The notes under the pieces were generated by a model. That model was not told the DNA's origin, did no database searches, and saw nothing but the letters and a program-made list of their open reading frames with translations. Below are positions 33,419 through 41,293 of a DNA stretch of 51,739 nucleotides, in pieces. The position numbers and the translations under genes were made by a program. The DNA is from Ignavibacteria bacterium (GTDB lineage: Bacteria; Bacteroidota; Ignavibacteria; Tepidaquicellales; Tepidaquicellaceae). Each line of letters opens with the position of its first letter. The first letter of the stretch is position 1. The stretch is from assembly GCA_019694675.1 (NCBI GenBank), contig JAIBBK010000104.1, positions 1-51,739 of the forward strand. Reading direction: 5' to 3'.

Positions 33419-34843
33419 TTGAGCAACAGATCATCCAGGCTTGAAATATTCCTTCCGTTACTGACCATACTCACGGATGCGGCGGCGATATTTTGCGCCT
33501 TTCTCATATCTTATTATATCAGGTTCGATTTTGAGCCATTCAAGAAGTTATTCCCGGTCACTAAGGGAGTTCCCGAACTTGACGGCTACATCCTCTTTGC
33601 ACTTATGATCATCCCTGTCTGGATAGTCGTATTCCAGACAAGGAAAATGTACAGAGTAAGAAGGAACGTGTTCGTGTTTGACGAATTGTTCGTGATAATC
33701 AAATGCGTGACCATTGGCATGCTGTTTGCCATGGGGCTCGTCTTCATACTAAAAGGCGATTTCCCTTATTCGAGGCTTGTCTTCGCGCTTATCTGGGCTA
33801 TCTCGATCCTCCTTATAATGTTCGGAAGGTATTTCATGCTGAAGTTTGAAAAGAACCTTTACAACAGGGGAGTCGGGATGTGCCGGGTTGCAGTGCTGGG
33901 GACCGGTGAGATGGCATCCGGCATTTATGAGAGGTTTGAGAAGGACAAGTTCACAGGCTATGAAGTGCTCGGCTATTTTGACTACGGCTCATCTCATGAG
34001 AATTTCATGAAGGACAGGACAAAGCTGGGCTCGCTCAAAGACATCCCTGAAAAGATAAAGGAACTCGGCCTTGAGAAGATATTCATAGCAATGCCGTCTT
34101 CAGAGCACGAATCGCTTGAAGAACTGCTCAGGATCTGCGAAGGGATAAACATAGAGTTCATGTATTCTCCTGATTTCATTGACCTGATCACAAGCCGGCT
34201 CAAGATAGAGGAAGTTGACGGTGTTCCGTTCATGAGGCTGAAAAAGATACCGATGAATGCATGGAACAGAATGGTCAAGCGTGTCTTTGATATTGTATTC
34301 TCGCTCTTTTTCATTGTACTGCTTTCACCTTTTCTCATTGTGATAGCGTTGCTTGTCAAGCTCACTTCAAAGGGACCTTTGTTTTACAAGCAGGAGCGTG
34401 TGGGACTTGATGGGAATAAGTTCATGATCCTGAAGTTCAGGTCAATGAGGGTGGATGCCGAACGGAGCGGACCGCAAATGGCAAAGCGCGACGACGACAG
34501 GTACACACCTATAGGGAAGTTCATACGTAAGTACAGCCTCGACGAGCTTCCGCAGTTTTTCAACGTGCTCGGCGGAAGCATGAGCATTGTCGGGCCACGG
34601 CCGGAAAGGGAGTTCTTCATAAACACAATGAAAGAGTCTATTCAAAGGTATCTCGAAAGGCACCGGGTGAAATGCGGCATTACAGGATGGGCGCAGGTGA
34701 ACGGGGCGAGAGGCTCGGATTCTTCAATGCAGCAGAGAATTGACTACGACATTTACTACATTGAGAACTGGTCTATTGCATTTGACCTTAAAATTATTTT
34801 TAAGACATTGAAAGAAGTATTTTTCTCTGAAAGAGCATTCTGA
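33419..34843 (+). CDS. Undecaprenyl-phosphate sugar phosphotransferase (exopolysaccharide initiating)
   Basis: Transfers a sugar-1-phosphate to undecaprenyl phosphate, the first step in making a capsule, O-antigen or exopolysaccharide unit. The 474 residues show five membrane helices in the first 300, a cytoplasmic Rossmann-like CoA-binding region (VAVLGTGEMASGIYERFEKD), and the C-terminal catalytic domain KRVFDIVFSLFFIVLL, YKQERVGLDGNKFMILKFRS and the DELPQFFNVLGGSMSIVGPR motif with RIDYDIYYIENWS. This is the polyprenyl glycosylphosphotransferase (WbaP/WcaJ-like) family; sugar specificity cannot be read. It starts at TTG 33419. A small membrane-protein gene begins 12 bases after its stop. 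Confidence 0.88.
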   Translation: MSNRSSRLEIFLPLLTILTDAAAIFCAFLISYYIRFDFEPFKKLFPVTKGVPELDGYILFALMIIPVWIVVFQTRKMYRVRRNVFVFDELFVIIKCVTIGMLFAMGLVFILKGDFPYSRLVFALIWAISILLIMFGRYFMLKFEKNLYNRGVGMCRVAVLGTGEMASGIYERFEKDKFTGYEVLGYFDYGSSHENFMKDRTKLGSLKDIPEKIKELGLEKIFIAMPSSEHESLEELLRICEGINIEFMYSPDFIDLITSRLKIEEVDGVPFMRLKKIPMNAWNRMVKRVFDIVFSLFFIVLLSPFLIVIALLVKLTSKGPLFYKQERVGLDGNKFMILKFRSMRVDAERSGPQMAKRDDDRYTPIGKFIRKYSLDELPQFFNVLGGSMSIVGPRPEREFFINTMKESIQRYLERHRVKCGITGWAQVNGARGSDSSMQQRIDYDIYYIENWSIAFDLKIIFKTLKEVFFSERAF

Positions 34844-34855
34844 GGTAATAACAAG

Positions 34856-35236
34856 ATGATCATTGCAGTCATATATTTCTTGCATGCAATATTCGCAGTT
34901 TATGCATTTGCACGCTCTTACCAAAACGACGGGTGGCTTCAGGCATTTCTGAACCTCGGCTTCATAATCATCCTCTTTTCGGTGTCATTAACGGTATGCG
35001 AAATATTCACGGGCCTCATTATTTCCGAGAGCGGCTACAGCTTCACCGCACCTTCAAACTCCGTGCTGATGTTCTTCATGAAGATCTCGGGATTCTACAG
35101 CCAGCAGGGCAGGACTGTCACGCTTACACCTAAGGACAGCATAACACTCGTGCTTGTGACTGTCATTGAATACTTCTTCTACAGTTTCTACTTCAATCGT
35201 CTCGGAGCGGGAAGGACAGTAAAGACATCCGGATGA
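34856..35236 (+). CDS. Small membrane protein of unknown function
   Basis: A 126-residue protein with three hydrophobic stretches: MIIAVIYFLHAIFAVYAFAR, AFLNLGFIIILFSVSLTVCE and SITLVLVTVIEYFFYSFYF. The loop between the second and third (ISESGYSFTAPSNSVLMFFM) is probably outside. No family was recognised. The start is 12 bases after the sugar transferase, and its stop overlaps the ATG of the next gene (ATGA), so it is translated as part of one operon with a surface protein and may be an accessory to both. Confidence 0.6.
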   Translation: MIIAVIYFLHAIFAVYAFARSYQNDGWLQAFLNLGFIIILFSVSLTVCEIFTGLIISESGYSFTAPSNSVLMFFMKISGFYSQQGRTVTLTPKDSITLVLVTVIEYFFYSFYFNRLGAGRTVKTSG

Positions 35237-37308
35237 CGATCGGCCGCCTCAGAGAAATTCTTTCGCGAAACTCATTCAGAATGTCTGCCGCCGCGGTCAT
35301 TTGTGTCTTTCTGCTTTCGGCTTACAACAGGAATGAGACCGGTGCATCGGGTTCCGGAAGTTCTTCGCGGGACATAGTGATCGGATTTTTCACCTACAAC
35401 GGATACGGAAACAATCTGTATCTTGACAATGTGAGGACAGGCATTCAGGTCAATTATGACGTAAAGGTAACAGCCCTCATAAATCTTCCTTACGATACTG
35501 TTTACTCCGTCCATCAGTCAGGCACAGATACCATAACGCCGGTAGTAGGTATTTCAAACATCGGCAGGCTGAGTTCTCCCGATTCAATAAAAGTGTTTCT
35601 GAAGATCGATCCTATCGGTTATCTTGACAGCGTTTCACTCGCCCCGCTCTCCTCGGGCCAGTCTGCGGCAGTAACGCTTGACAGGATCACATACCCGATC
35701 GGCACCGGGCTCGGCATCACGGCATACTGCCGTCAGTCGCTTGACTCCAACAATGTCAACGACACTCTGTGGCAATACACAATTGTGCTTCCGGGTTTCA
35801 GAAGAAATGTACTGTTTGAAGAGTTCACGTCAAACTCCAGCCCTGCATGTGCAAACAACAACTCGTTTCTGAATGCGTTTGTAAACAATAACTTTGACAG
35901 CGTCTGTGCCATCAAGTATCACCTCGGAGTTCTCGGCACGGATTCATTCTATCTGGCAAATCCGGTTGGCGCAGATGCAAGGAAAAGATACTATTATGCA
36001 GGTTCTGTTCCTCAGACTATCGCAGACGGCAAGACTTACATTTCCATTCCCTACGGAGACAGTGTTAATCTGTATGTCCCTTATGCAAACAGGCAGAAAC
36101 TGGGTACTCCGCTTGAGCTGAGCGTGGTTGATGAAGTCATTTCTCCGGGAGTTATAAGATCAACTGCAACAGTGAACATTATCTCTCCGCCGGGACCGGG
36201 CAATTACAGGATCCGCTTCAATGCTGTTGAGCGCTACAGACAGCAGGAACAGCAAGGCACAAACGGCGAAACCAATTTTTACGATATCTTCCGCGATGTA
36301 TATCCCGATACTAACGGAATTCCGGTAAGCACTTCTCCCGGAACTGCGCAGTATTCGGTCACCTATTCCATTCAACCCGGATGGCAGGACTCCATGATCT
36401 ACACGACGGCATTCATCCAGAATGATCTGAACCGCGAAGTGCTCAACTGCGGCAAATCAAGGCAGGAGATCATCGCAAAAACTTATGATGTGCCCAAAGG
36501 AATTTCTCCCAAGGCAGATCTTTTTGAACCGGAAGGAAATTTAACGAGGGCAACCTTCTCCGGCGCCGACACAATACAGACCAATCTCACTGCGGAGGTT
36601 TTTGAAGCATACTTCCCTCCTATAGGATGGCATGTGTTCAATCAGGACGGATTCATTACCTTTGATCAGTTCACCGGAGCAAACGGTCCGTCAATAGGCG
36701 GTGTGAAATCCGTTATAATGGACTTCTTTGATTACAACATTCCCGGACAGCGTGACTCGATGTATTCTGCTGTATTCAGGAACCTCAGCATCTTTGATAC
36801 GGTAAGATTCGACTACGCCTACGCTCAGTTCAACGCGGTGAATATTGACAGCCTTGTTGTGAAGATCTCTCCCGACGGCGGGCTTACATTTCCCTTTGAG
36901 ATCTTCAGAAAAGGCGGCCTGGCGCTTGCTTCCGCGCCTCAGACTTCATCGTACTTCGTTCCGCAAAACAATACAGAGTGGAGAACATACTCCTTTCCGC
37001 TAAGCGGCATAGTGTCGGTTGCAGAGAACGGTTCGGCTGTTCCCCGCTCATTTGAACTTCATCAGAACTATCCGAATCCTTTCAATCCTTCAACAACCAT
37101 CTTGTTCAGTCTTCCTGTAAGGACGTCCCTGACTTTGAAACTTTACGACACATCCGGAAGGCTTGTAAGGCAGATCGCGCAAGGCGTTTATGACCCCGGT
37201 GAACACAGTGTCCGGTTCAGCGCTGAAGGACTTGCCTCGGGGATCTACTTCTGCTCTCTGAATTCAGGTGCTTTTACCTCCACTATCAAGATAGTACTGG
37301 CAAAGTAA
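35233..37308 (+). CDS. T9SS-exported protein with an Omp28-like domain
   Basis: A 691-residue exported protein. A signal anchor (MSAAAVICVFLLSAYNRN) sits about 17 residues in, so a start inside may be used; the ATG at 35233 overlaps the previous stop. Early parts contain Ig-like strands. Around residues 195-260 comes the Omp28-like block: FEEFTSNSSPACANNNSFLN, FDSVCAIKYHLGVLGTDSFY and YYAGSVPQTIADG, where the thioredoxin-like CxxC is replaced by PAC. The end from ELHQNYPNPFNPSTTILFSL is a type A T9SS sorting domain. It is a likely surface or secreted protein of unknown activity. Confidence 0.8.
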   Translation: MTIGRLREILSRNSFRMSAAAVICVFLLSAYNRNETGASGSGSSSRDIVIGFFTYNGYGNNLYLDNVRTGIQVNYDVKVTALINLPYDTVYSVHQSGTDTITPVVGISNIGRLSSPDSIKVFLKIDPIGYLDSVSLAPLSSGQSAAVTLDRITYPIGTGLGITAYCRQSLDSNNVNDTLWQYTIVLPGFRRNVLFEEFTSNSSPACANNNSFLNAFVNNNFDSVCAIKYHLGVLGTDSFYLANPVGADARKRYYYAGSVPQTIADGKTYISIPYGDSVNLYVPYANRQKLGTPLELSVVDEVISPGVIRSTATVNIISPPGPGNYRIRFNAVERYRQQEQQGTNGETNFYDIFRDVYPDTNGIPVSTSPGTAQYSVTYSIQPGWQDSMIYTTAFIQNDLNREVLNCGKSRQEIIAKTYDVPKGISPKADLFEPEGNLTRATFSGADTIQTNLTAEVFEAYFPPIGWHVFNQDGFITFDQFTGANGPSIGGVKSVIMDFFDYNIPGQRDSMYSAVFRNLSIFDTVRFDYAYAQFNAVNIDSLVVKISPDGGLTFPFEIFRKGGLALASAPQTSSYFVPQNNTEWRTYSFPLSGIVSVAENGSAVPRSFELHQNYPNPFNPSTTILFSLPVRTSLTLKLYDTSGRLVRQIAQGVYDPGEHSVRFSAEGLASGIYFCSLNSGAFTSTIKIVLAK

Positions 37309-37621
37309 GGCATTTGCTCACCGGTAATTCCGGTCATCTGCAATTTGCCTGCCGGGTTGATCATCCGATCTGATCTGATCTCAACTTTTCTCCGCATCTG
37401 ACAAGAACAGTTCTTGATCTTTCCAATCGGGCAAACGATCTGCGATCTTGTTCCCGGCATTCATTTTCCGCCCGCTTCTGCTCCCAATGTTAAATTTTCT
37501 GCATGACTGATTTCTATGTTTCCTTTTCGTTAAGTCAATGTTAATTTTGTGTAAAGTTTATGACAGTTCATAAACACCTTTCAGACAACAAAAAGGCAGT
37601 TTAAAGGAAAGGAATTAAGCC
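37309..37621. promoter_or_regulatory. Intergenic region before the first DUF2202 gene, with palindrome and promoter-like site
   Basis: This 313-base stretch has no plausible gene. CAAGAAC-A-GTTCTTG (37402-37416) is a perfect 7-1-7 palindrome, a possible operator; its one-base centre does not match the LexA GAAC-N4-GTTC spacing. TAATTTTG (37542-37549) exactly fits the Bacteroidota TAnnTTTG -7 element, though only TTT lies at -33. A GATCTGATCTGATCT repeat occurs near 37367. A GGA at 37611-37613 sits 8 bases before ATG 37622. Confidence 0.4.
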
Positions 37622-38218
37622 ATGAAAACACTCATTACAATCACATTGGCGGTCCTTTTGAGCCTTCCGGTTCTGGCTCAGAATACCGAATCGATTAGCG
37701 AAACCGAAAAGAGTTCGCTGATATTTATGGCACAGGAAGAGAAGGTAGCAGAGGATTTCTACCTGGAAATGTACAAGGCGCACGGCCTCAGCTTTTTCAG
37801 GAGCATTTCCAAGAGCGAGAGCAAGCACAAAGAGCTCTTACTTCAGGTCATGAACAAATTCGGTGTGCCGAGTCCGCTGACCGGTGATTACTCAACAGCC
37901 GGCAAGTTCAAAGACAAAGAACTTCAGGATCTCTATACTGACCTTTTGAGAAAGGGTTCATACTCCGTACTTGACGGGCTGATTCAGTCTGCAAGATTTG
38001 AGGAAAAAGACATTAAAGATCTCGGCAGGTTCATGGAGTCATCCACTAACGAATACGTTGTCTCGACTTTCGGCAAGCTGAAGAAGGTTTCGGAAAATCA
38101 CCTCAAGGTGATAGTAAGTAATATAAAGTCCCGCGGCGCCGATTATGTGCCTGCAGTATTGACAACGGAAGAACTTAACAAAATCATGAATGACTCATTC
38201 GGAATAGCCGGGAAATAG
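37622..38218 (+). CDS. Secreted DUF2202 ferritin-like protein (copy 1)
   Basis: A 198-residue protein with a signal peptide (MKTLITITLAVLLSLPVLAQ). The DUF2202 region follows. MAQEEKVAEDFYLEMY carries Glu39-Glu40, SISKSESKHKELL has Glu66 and His69, and the two later helices hold SARFEEKDI and VSENHLKVI. These alternating Glu/His pairs on four helices are the pattern of a ferritin-like di-iron site. The family's activity is unknown. A homologue follows 127 bases downstream, separated by a terminator, so the two are adjacent duplicates with separate transcripts. Confidence 0.8.
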   Translation: MKTLITITLAVLLSLPVLAQNTESISETEKSSLIFMAQEEKVAEDFYLEMYKAHGLSFFRSISKSESKHKELLLQVMNKFGVPSPLTGDYSTAGKFKDKELQDLYTDLLRKGSYSVLDGLIQSARFEEKDIKDLGRFMESSTNEYVVSTFGKLKKVSENHLKVIVSNIKSRGADYVPAVLTTEELNKIMNDSFGIAGK

Positions 38219-38246
38219 GCACAAAAATTTGTTTCATTGCTATCAG

Positions 38247-38282
38247 GTCCGGACTGCATACTGTGCAGCCGGACTTTTTTTT
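38247..38282 (+). terminator. Terminator between the two DUF2202 genes
   Basis: GTCCGG (38247-38252) pairs with CCGGAC (38269-38274), and inside it CTGCA pairs with TGCAG across one bulged A. Eight T residues follow (38275-38282). It is a strong intrinsic terminator. Confidence 0.85.
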
Positions 38283-38345
38283 AAACCTGCTGATCCTTCA
38301 TTATGTCAAACTGATACACAAAGATAATGAAAGGAGTCACTTATT

Positions 38346-38918
38346 ATGAAACCGGCGAGATCAATACTGCTGATCCTTGGATTGCTGATGTGCGGCGTGT
38401 CGAATGCCCAGATCTCCGGAAGCGACAAGGCAAACCTGTCACGTGTAATGCAGGAAGAGAAACTTGCACATGACTTCTATTCGGAGATGAACAAACTCTA
38501 CAGCATCAGGGTCTTTGAGAACATAACCTCAGGGGAAAAGATGCACATGGACCATGTGCTCAATGTAATGAATACTTACGGGATTGAAAATCCGGTGGAC
38601 GGCGACAAGTCAGCGGCCGGAGTCTTTGCAGATGAGAAATTCACTGTAATGTTCGGCGATATGACATCTGCTGGGGCAACTTCAGTGGAAGCAGCACTGC
38701 TTGAAGCGGCTAAATTTGAGGATATGGACATTGCTGGTCTGACTGAATTGGAAAAAGGAACAGAAAGCGCCTGCATGAAGCAAATGTACGGGAAACTGAT
38801 CAAAGGTTCCGGGAATCACCTGAGAGCATTTGTGAAGAATCTGAACAGACGGGGAATCGAATACACGCCTGTGTATCTGAGTAAGGACAAATACAATGAG
38901 ATAATGAATTCGAAGTGA
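38346..38918 (+). CDS. Secreted DUF2202 ferritin-like protein (copy 2)
   Basis: A 190-residue paralogue of the preceding gene, with signal peptide MKPARSILLILGLLMCGVSN cut after NAQ. MQEEKLAHDFYSEMNKLYSI holds Glu37-Glu38, SGEKMHMDHVLNVMNTYGI has Glu64 and His67, and AAKFEDMDI and SGNHLRAFV complete the metal-ligand helices. It differs at the fourth helix entry, where the neighbour has SEN and this has SGN. AGGAG at 38332-38336, nine bases ahead, fixes the ATG at 38346. Both copies are exported, so a shared extracytoplasmic redox or metal-binding job is likely. Confidence 0.8.
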   Translation: MKPARSILLILGLLMCGVSNAQISGSDKANLSRVMQEEKLAHDFYSEMNKLYSIRVFENITSGEKMHMDHVLNVMNTYGIENPVDGDKSAAGVFADEKFTVMFGDMTSAGATSVEAALLEAAKFEDMDIAGLTELEKGTESACMKQMYGKLIKGSGNHLRAFVKNLNRRGIEYTPVYLSKDKYNEIMNSK

Positions 38919-39100
38919 TTGTAAGGATCCAATACGTTCACAATTGTTCTTTCATAAGGCTGATTCGGTGAAGTACGGCTGATTTCATAATGTTTATGAA
39001 GTGCGTGATTCTAGAATCCTACAAATGACTCAAATTAGATTTTTGTAATCTCCTGAGCGGAGTTAGTTTTGTTCAACTAAAACAAAACTAAATCATCCCG

Positions 39101-39919
39101 ATGACAAGAATCACAAAGTACTTCAGATTAAGGTATGCGGCTTTTTCGGTTTTTGCTTTGGCAATACTGGGAGCTTCATATTCCGCCTTCTCAAGGGAGG
39201 ACGGCATAATTGGCAGAACCCGAAAAGGTCCCGAGCCGGGCTGCACATGCCACGGAAATAATCCTACTCCCGGTGTCAACATACAATGGATAGGTCCGGA
39301 CACTGTTGTAGCGGGCCAAAGCGCAAATTTCTCAATCGTAGTTTCAGGAGGCCCTCTGGTAAGAGCCGGTACAAACATTGCGGTTCGAAACGGATCACTG
39401 GCGGTCACTGACAACTCACTTCAGCTGATCTCCGGAGAACTGACCCATACGGGTCCGAAGCCGCCATCAGGTGGAAACGTAACCTTTACGTTCCGTTACA
39501 CTGCGCCTAACAACCCGGGGACCGACACAATTTTCGCTAACGCAAACAGTGTTGACTTCACAGGCGGAAACAACAATGACAACTGGAACTTCGCATCCAA
39601 CAGGCGCGTGGTTGTGAAACTGGCTACAGGAGTTGTACAGAATTCGACAACTGCTCTCGATTTTGCACTGTCACAAAATTTTCCGAACCCGTTCAATCCG
39701 GAGACTTCCATCAAGTTCTCCGTAACAGGCAATAATATGACAACCCTGAAGATCACAGATATTACGGGAAGAGTTGTTGCTGAACTCGTTAACGAAGTCC
39801 TGCCGGCAGGCATCTATACCGCGAAGTGGAATGCTGCCGGATTTCCGAGCGGGGTTTATTTCTACAGTCTGACATCAGGAGATAAAAGGGATATTAAGAA
39901 GCTTACGCTACTGAAGTGA
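39101..39919 (+). CDS. T9SS-exported 'choice-of-anchor V'-like protein with a CxCH motif
   Basis: A 272-residue protein with a signal anchor (RLRYAAFSVFALAILGASYS), then the segment GRTRKGPEPGCTCHGNNPTP. In related 'choice-of-anchor V' (reeler-like) proteins this position carries SCxSCHG, a possible heme or metal site; here only CTCH remains. An Ig-like domain follows (IQWIGPDTVVAGQSANFSIV to about 175). The protein ends with NFPNPFNPETSIKFSVTGNN and a type A T9SS sorting domain to GDKRDIKKLTLLK. It is probably displayed at the surface. The role is not known. A strong terminator follows at 39955. Confidence 0.7.
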   Translation: MTRITKYFRLRYAAFSVFALAILGASYSAFSREDGIIGRTRKGPEPGCTCHGNNPTPGVNIQWIGPDTVVAGQSANFSIVVSGGPLVRAGTNIAVRNGSLAVTDNSLQLISGELTHTGPKPPSGGNVTFTFRYTAPNNPGTDTIFANANSVDFTGGNNNDNWNFASNRRVVVKLATGVVQNSTTALDFALSQNFPNPFNPETSIKFSVTGNNMTTLKITDITGRVVAELVNEVLPAGIYTAKWNAAGFPSGVYFYSLTSGDKRDIKKLTLLK

Positions 39920-39954
39920 TCTGATCAATCAATTGTTCACTCCCGAACGAAATG

Positions 39955-39989
39955 CCCGTCGCGGCTTCTGCCCGGCGGGTGTTTTTTTT
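39955..39989 (+). terminator. Terminator of the CxCH/T9SS gene
   Basis: CCCGTCG (39955-39961) pairs with CGGCGGG (39973-39979), with one G-U pair, and is followed by GTG then eight T (39982-39989), 36 bases past the stop. Confidence 0.85.
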
Positions 39990-40079
39990 CCGGAAAAGCG
40001 AAGACGCAAAATACTGCATTTCAATACGCTGAAGGAATGCATAACTTAGAACCGTCAAAAAAATTATAATCAAAAATCT

Positions 40080-40718
40080 ATGGCAGCGCTAAGAATCGGA
40101 GACACCGCTCCGAATTTCATCGCAAAGACGACCGAAGGCGAGATCATGTTCCACCAATGGCTCGGCGACAGTTGGGGCGTTCTGTTTTCGCACCCTGCTG
40201 ACTTCACTCCGGTCTGCACAACAGAACTTGGAATGGTGTCAAAACTCAAGGGAGAATTTGAAAAGAGAAACGTGAAGGTCATCGGCCTCAGCGTTGACCC
40301 TCTTGATTCACACTTTGAATGGATCAAGGACATCAACGAGACGCAGAATACTAAGATGAACTTCCCGATGATCGCAGATGAGGATAAGTACGTTGCAACA
40401 CTTTACGACATGATCCATCCGAATGCCGATGACAAGCTCACGGTGAGGTCTGTGTTTGTAATAGGGCCTGACAAGAAGGTGAAGCTTACGCTCACTTATC
40501 CGGCTTCTACCGGCAGAGACTTCTTTGAGATCCTCAGGGCGATCGATTCGCTTCAGCTTACGGCAACTTTCTCTGTTGCGACCCCTGTCAACTGGAAAGA
40601 CGGAGACGACTGCATCATTGTGAATTCCATTTCAGACGAAGATGCGGTGAAGAAATTCCCGAAGGGATTTATAAAGGTCAAAGATTACCTGCGCGTTACT
40701 CCGCAGCCGAACAAGTAA
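40080..40718 (+). CDS. Peroxiredoxin, Prx6 (1-Cys) type
   Basis: Reduces hydrogen and organic peroxides. The 212 residues hold the peroxidatic Cys46 in HPADFTPVCTTELG. The following KVIGLSVDPLDSHFEWIKDI, the extended C-terminal dimerisation half (LTYPASTGRDFFEILRAIDS) and PVNWKDGDDCIIV identify the Prx6 group. The second Cys (DDC) is far away and the family is usually 1-Cys. The start ATG at 40080 matches the family. TAACTTAG at about 40042, a -7-like element, could be its promoter. A terminator follows at 40809. Confidence 0.92.
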   Translation: MAALRIGDTAPNFIAKTTEGEIMFHQWLGDSWGVLFSHPADFTPVCTTELGMVSKLKGEFEKRNVKVIGLSVDPLDSHFEWIKDINETQNTKMNFPMIADEDKYVATLYDMIHPNADDKLTVRSVFVIGPDKKVKLTLTYPASTGRDFFEILRAIDSLQLTATFSVATPVNWKDGDDCIIVNSISDEDAVKKFPKGFIKVKDYLRVTPQPNK

Positions 40719-41293
40719 GCAGTTCCGGGGAATGTGCAACGCCCGTCATATTCAGGATACAGGACAAGCACATAGTATTGAGAGACTGACTCTCGCTTAA
40801 TAAGTAAGAAGCAGTCCCCGACCCTCGGCAGGGACTGCTTTCTTGGAAGAACCGGCACGCCAGAATGCCGGCTCATAAATCCTAAAGCCCGGAGTTGGCA
40901 TGACTGACTTCTGAAACATTTCTGCATTCTAGATCGAATGCGATCCCAATGGCTAATTCCCGGACCTCTTGGCAAAAGTACTTCAGATACCTTACCCGGT
41001 CAAAGATTTTATTTTCGGTTTTGACAGAAATATTCAATGCCGGCCGGCGGATTTTGGAATGCTTTTTTCCGGATTCCATCGCGGAATCAACCATTTTCAG
41101 GGACTTTTCTCCGGACAGAATTTCCGGTTTTGACAATTTGTCTGCCATTCATTCTACCAAAATACTTTCCTGTGTTACAGTTAAATGCCTGCTTTATAAT
41201 GAAGCCGTCAATTGGAAATTTTTTTTTTGCACGGCAAGAACTATTTTACGCTGAGCAATCCTTCTTTCTGTAAACATTTCACATCAGACCAAA
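40719..41293. other. Gene-free 575-base region before dnaE
   Basis: After the terminator at 40809 no frame is convincing; the 101-codon frame from 40949 has unusual composition and no homologous look. TTCCGG recurs several times, and GATTCC-ATCGC-GGAATC (41073-41089) forms a small hairpin. AT-rich stretches before 41294 probably hold the dnaE promoter, but no element can be fixed. Confidence 0.45.
40809..40845 (+). terminator. Terminator after the Prx6 gene
   Basis: AAGCAGTCCC (40809-40818) pairs with GGGACTGCTT (40831-40840), a perfect 10-bp stem, followed by TCTTGG. The T-run is short, but stem strength and position 90 bases past the stop support termination. Confidence 0.65.

Noticed and set aside
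37402..37416. LexA box
   Set aside because: The GAAC and GTTC halves are separated by one base, not four, so it does not fit known LexA sites.
40949..41254. 101-codon frame on the plus strand before dnaE
   Set aside because: Phe/Ser/Cys-rich composition, no ribosome binding site and no family resemblance; the region is better seen as non-coding.
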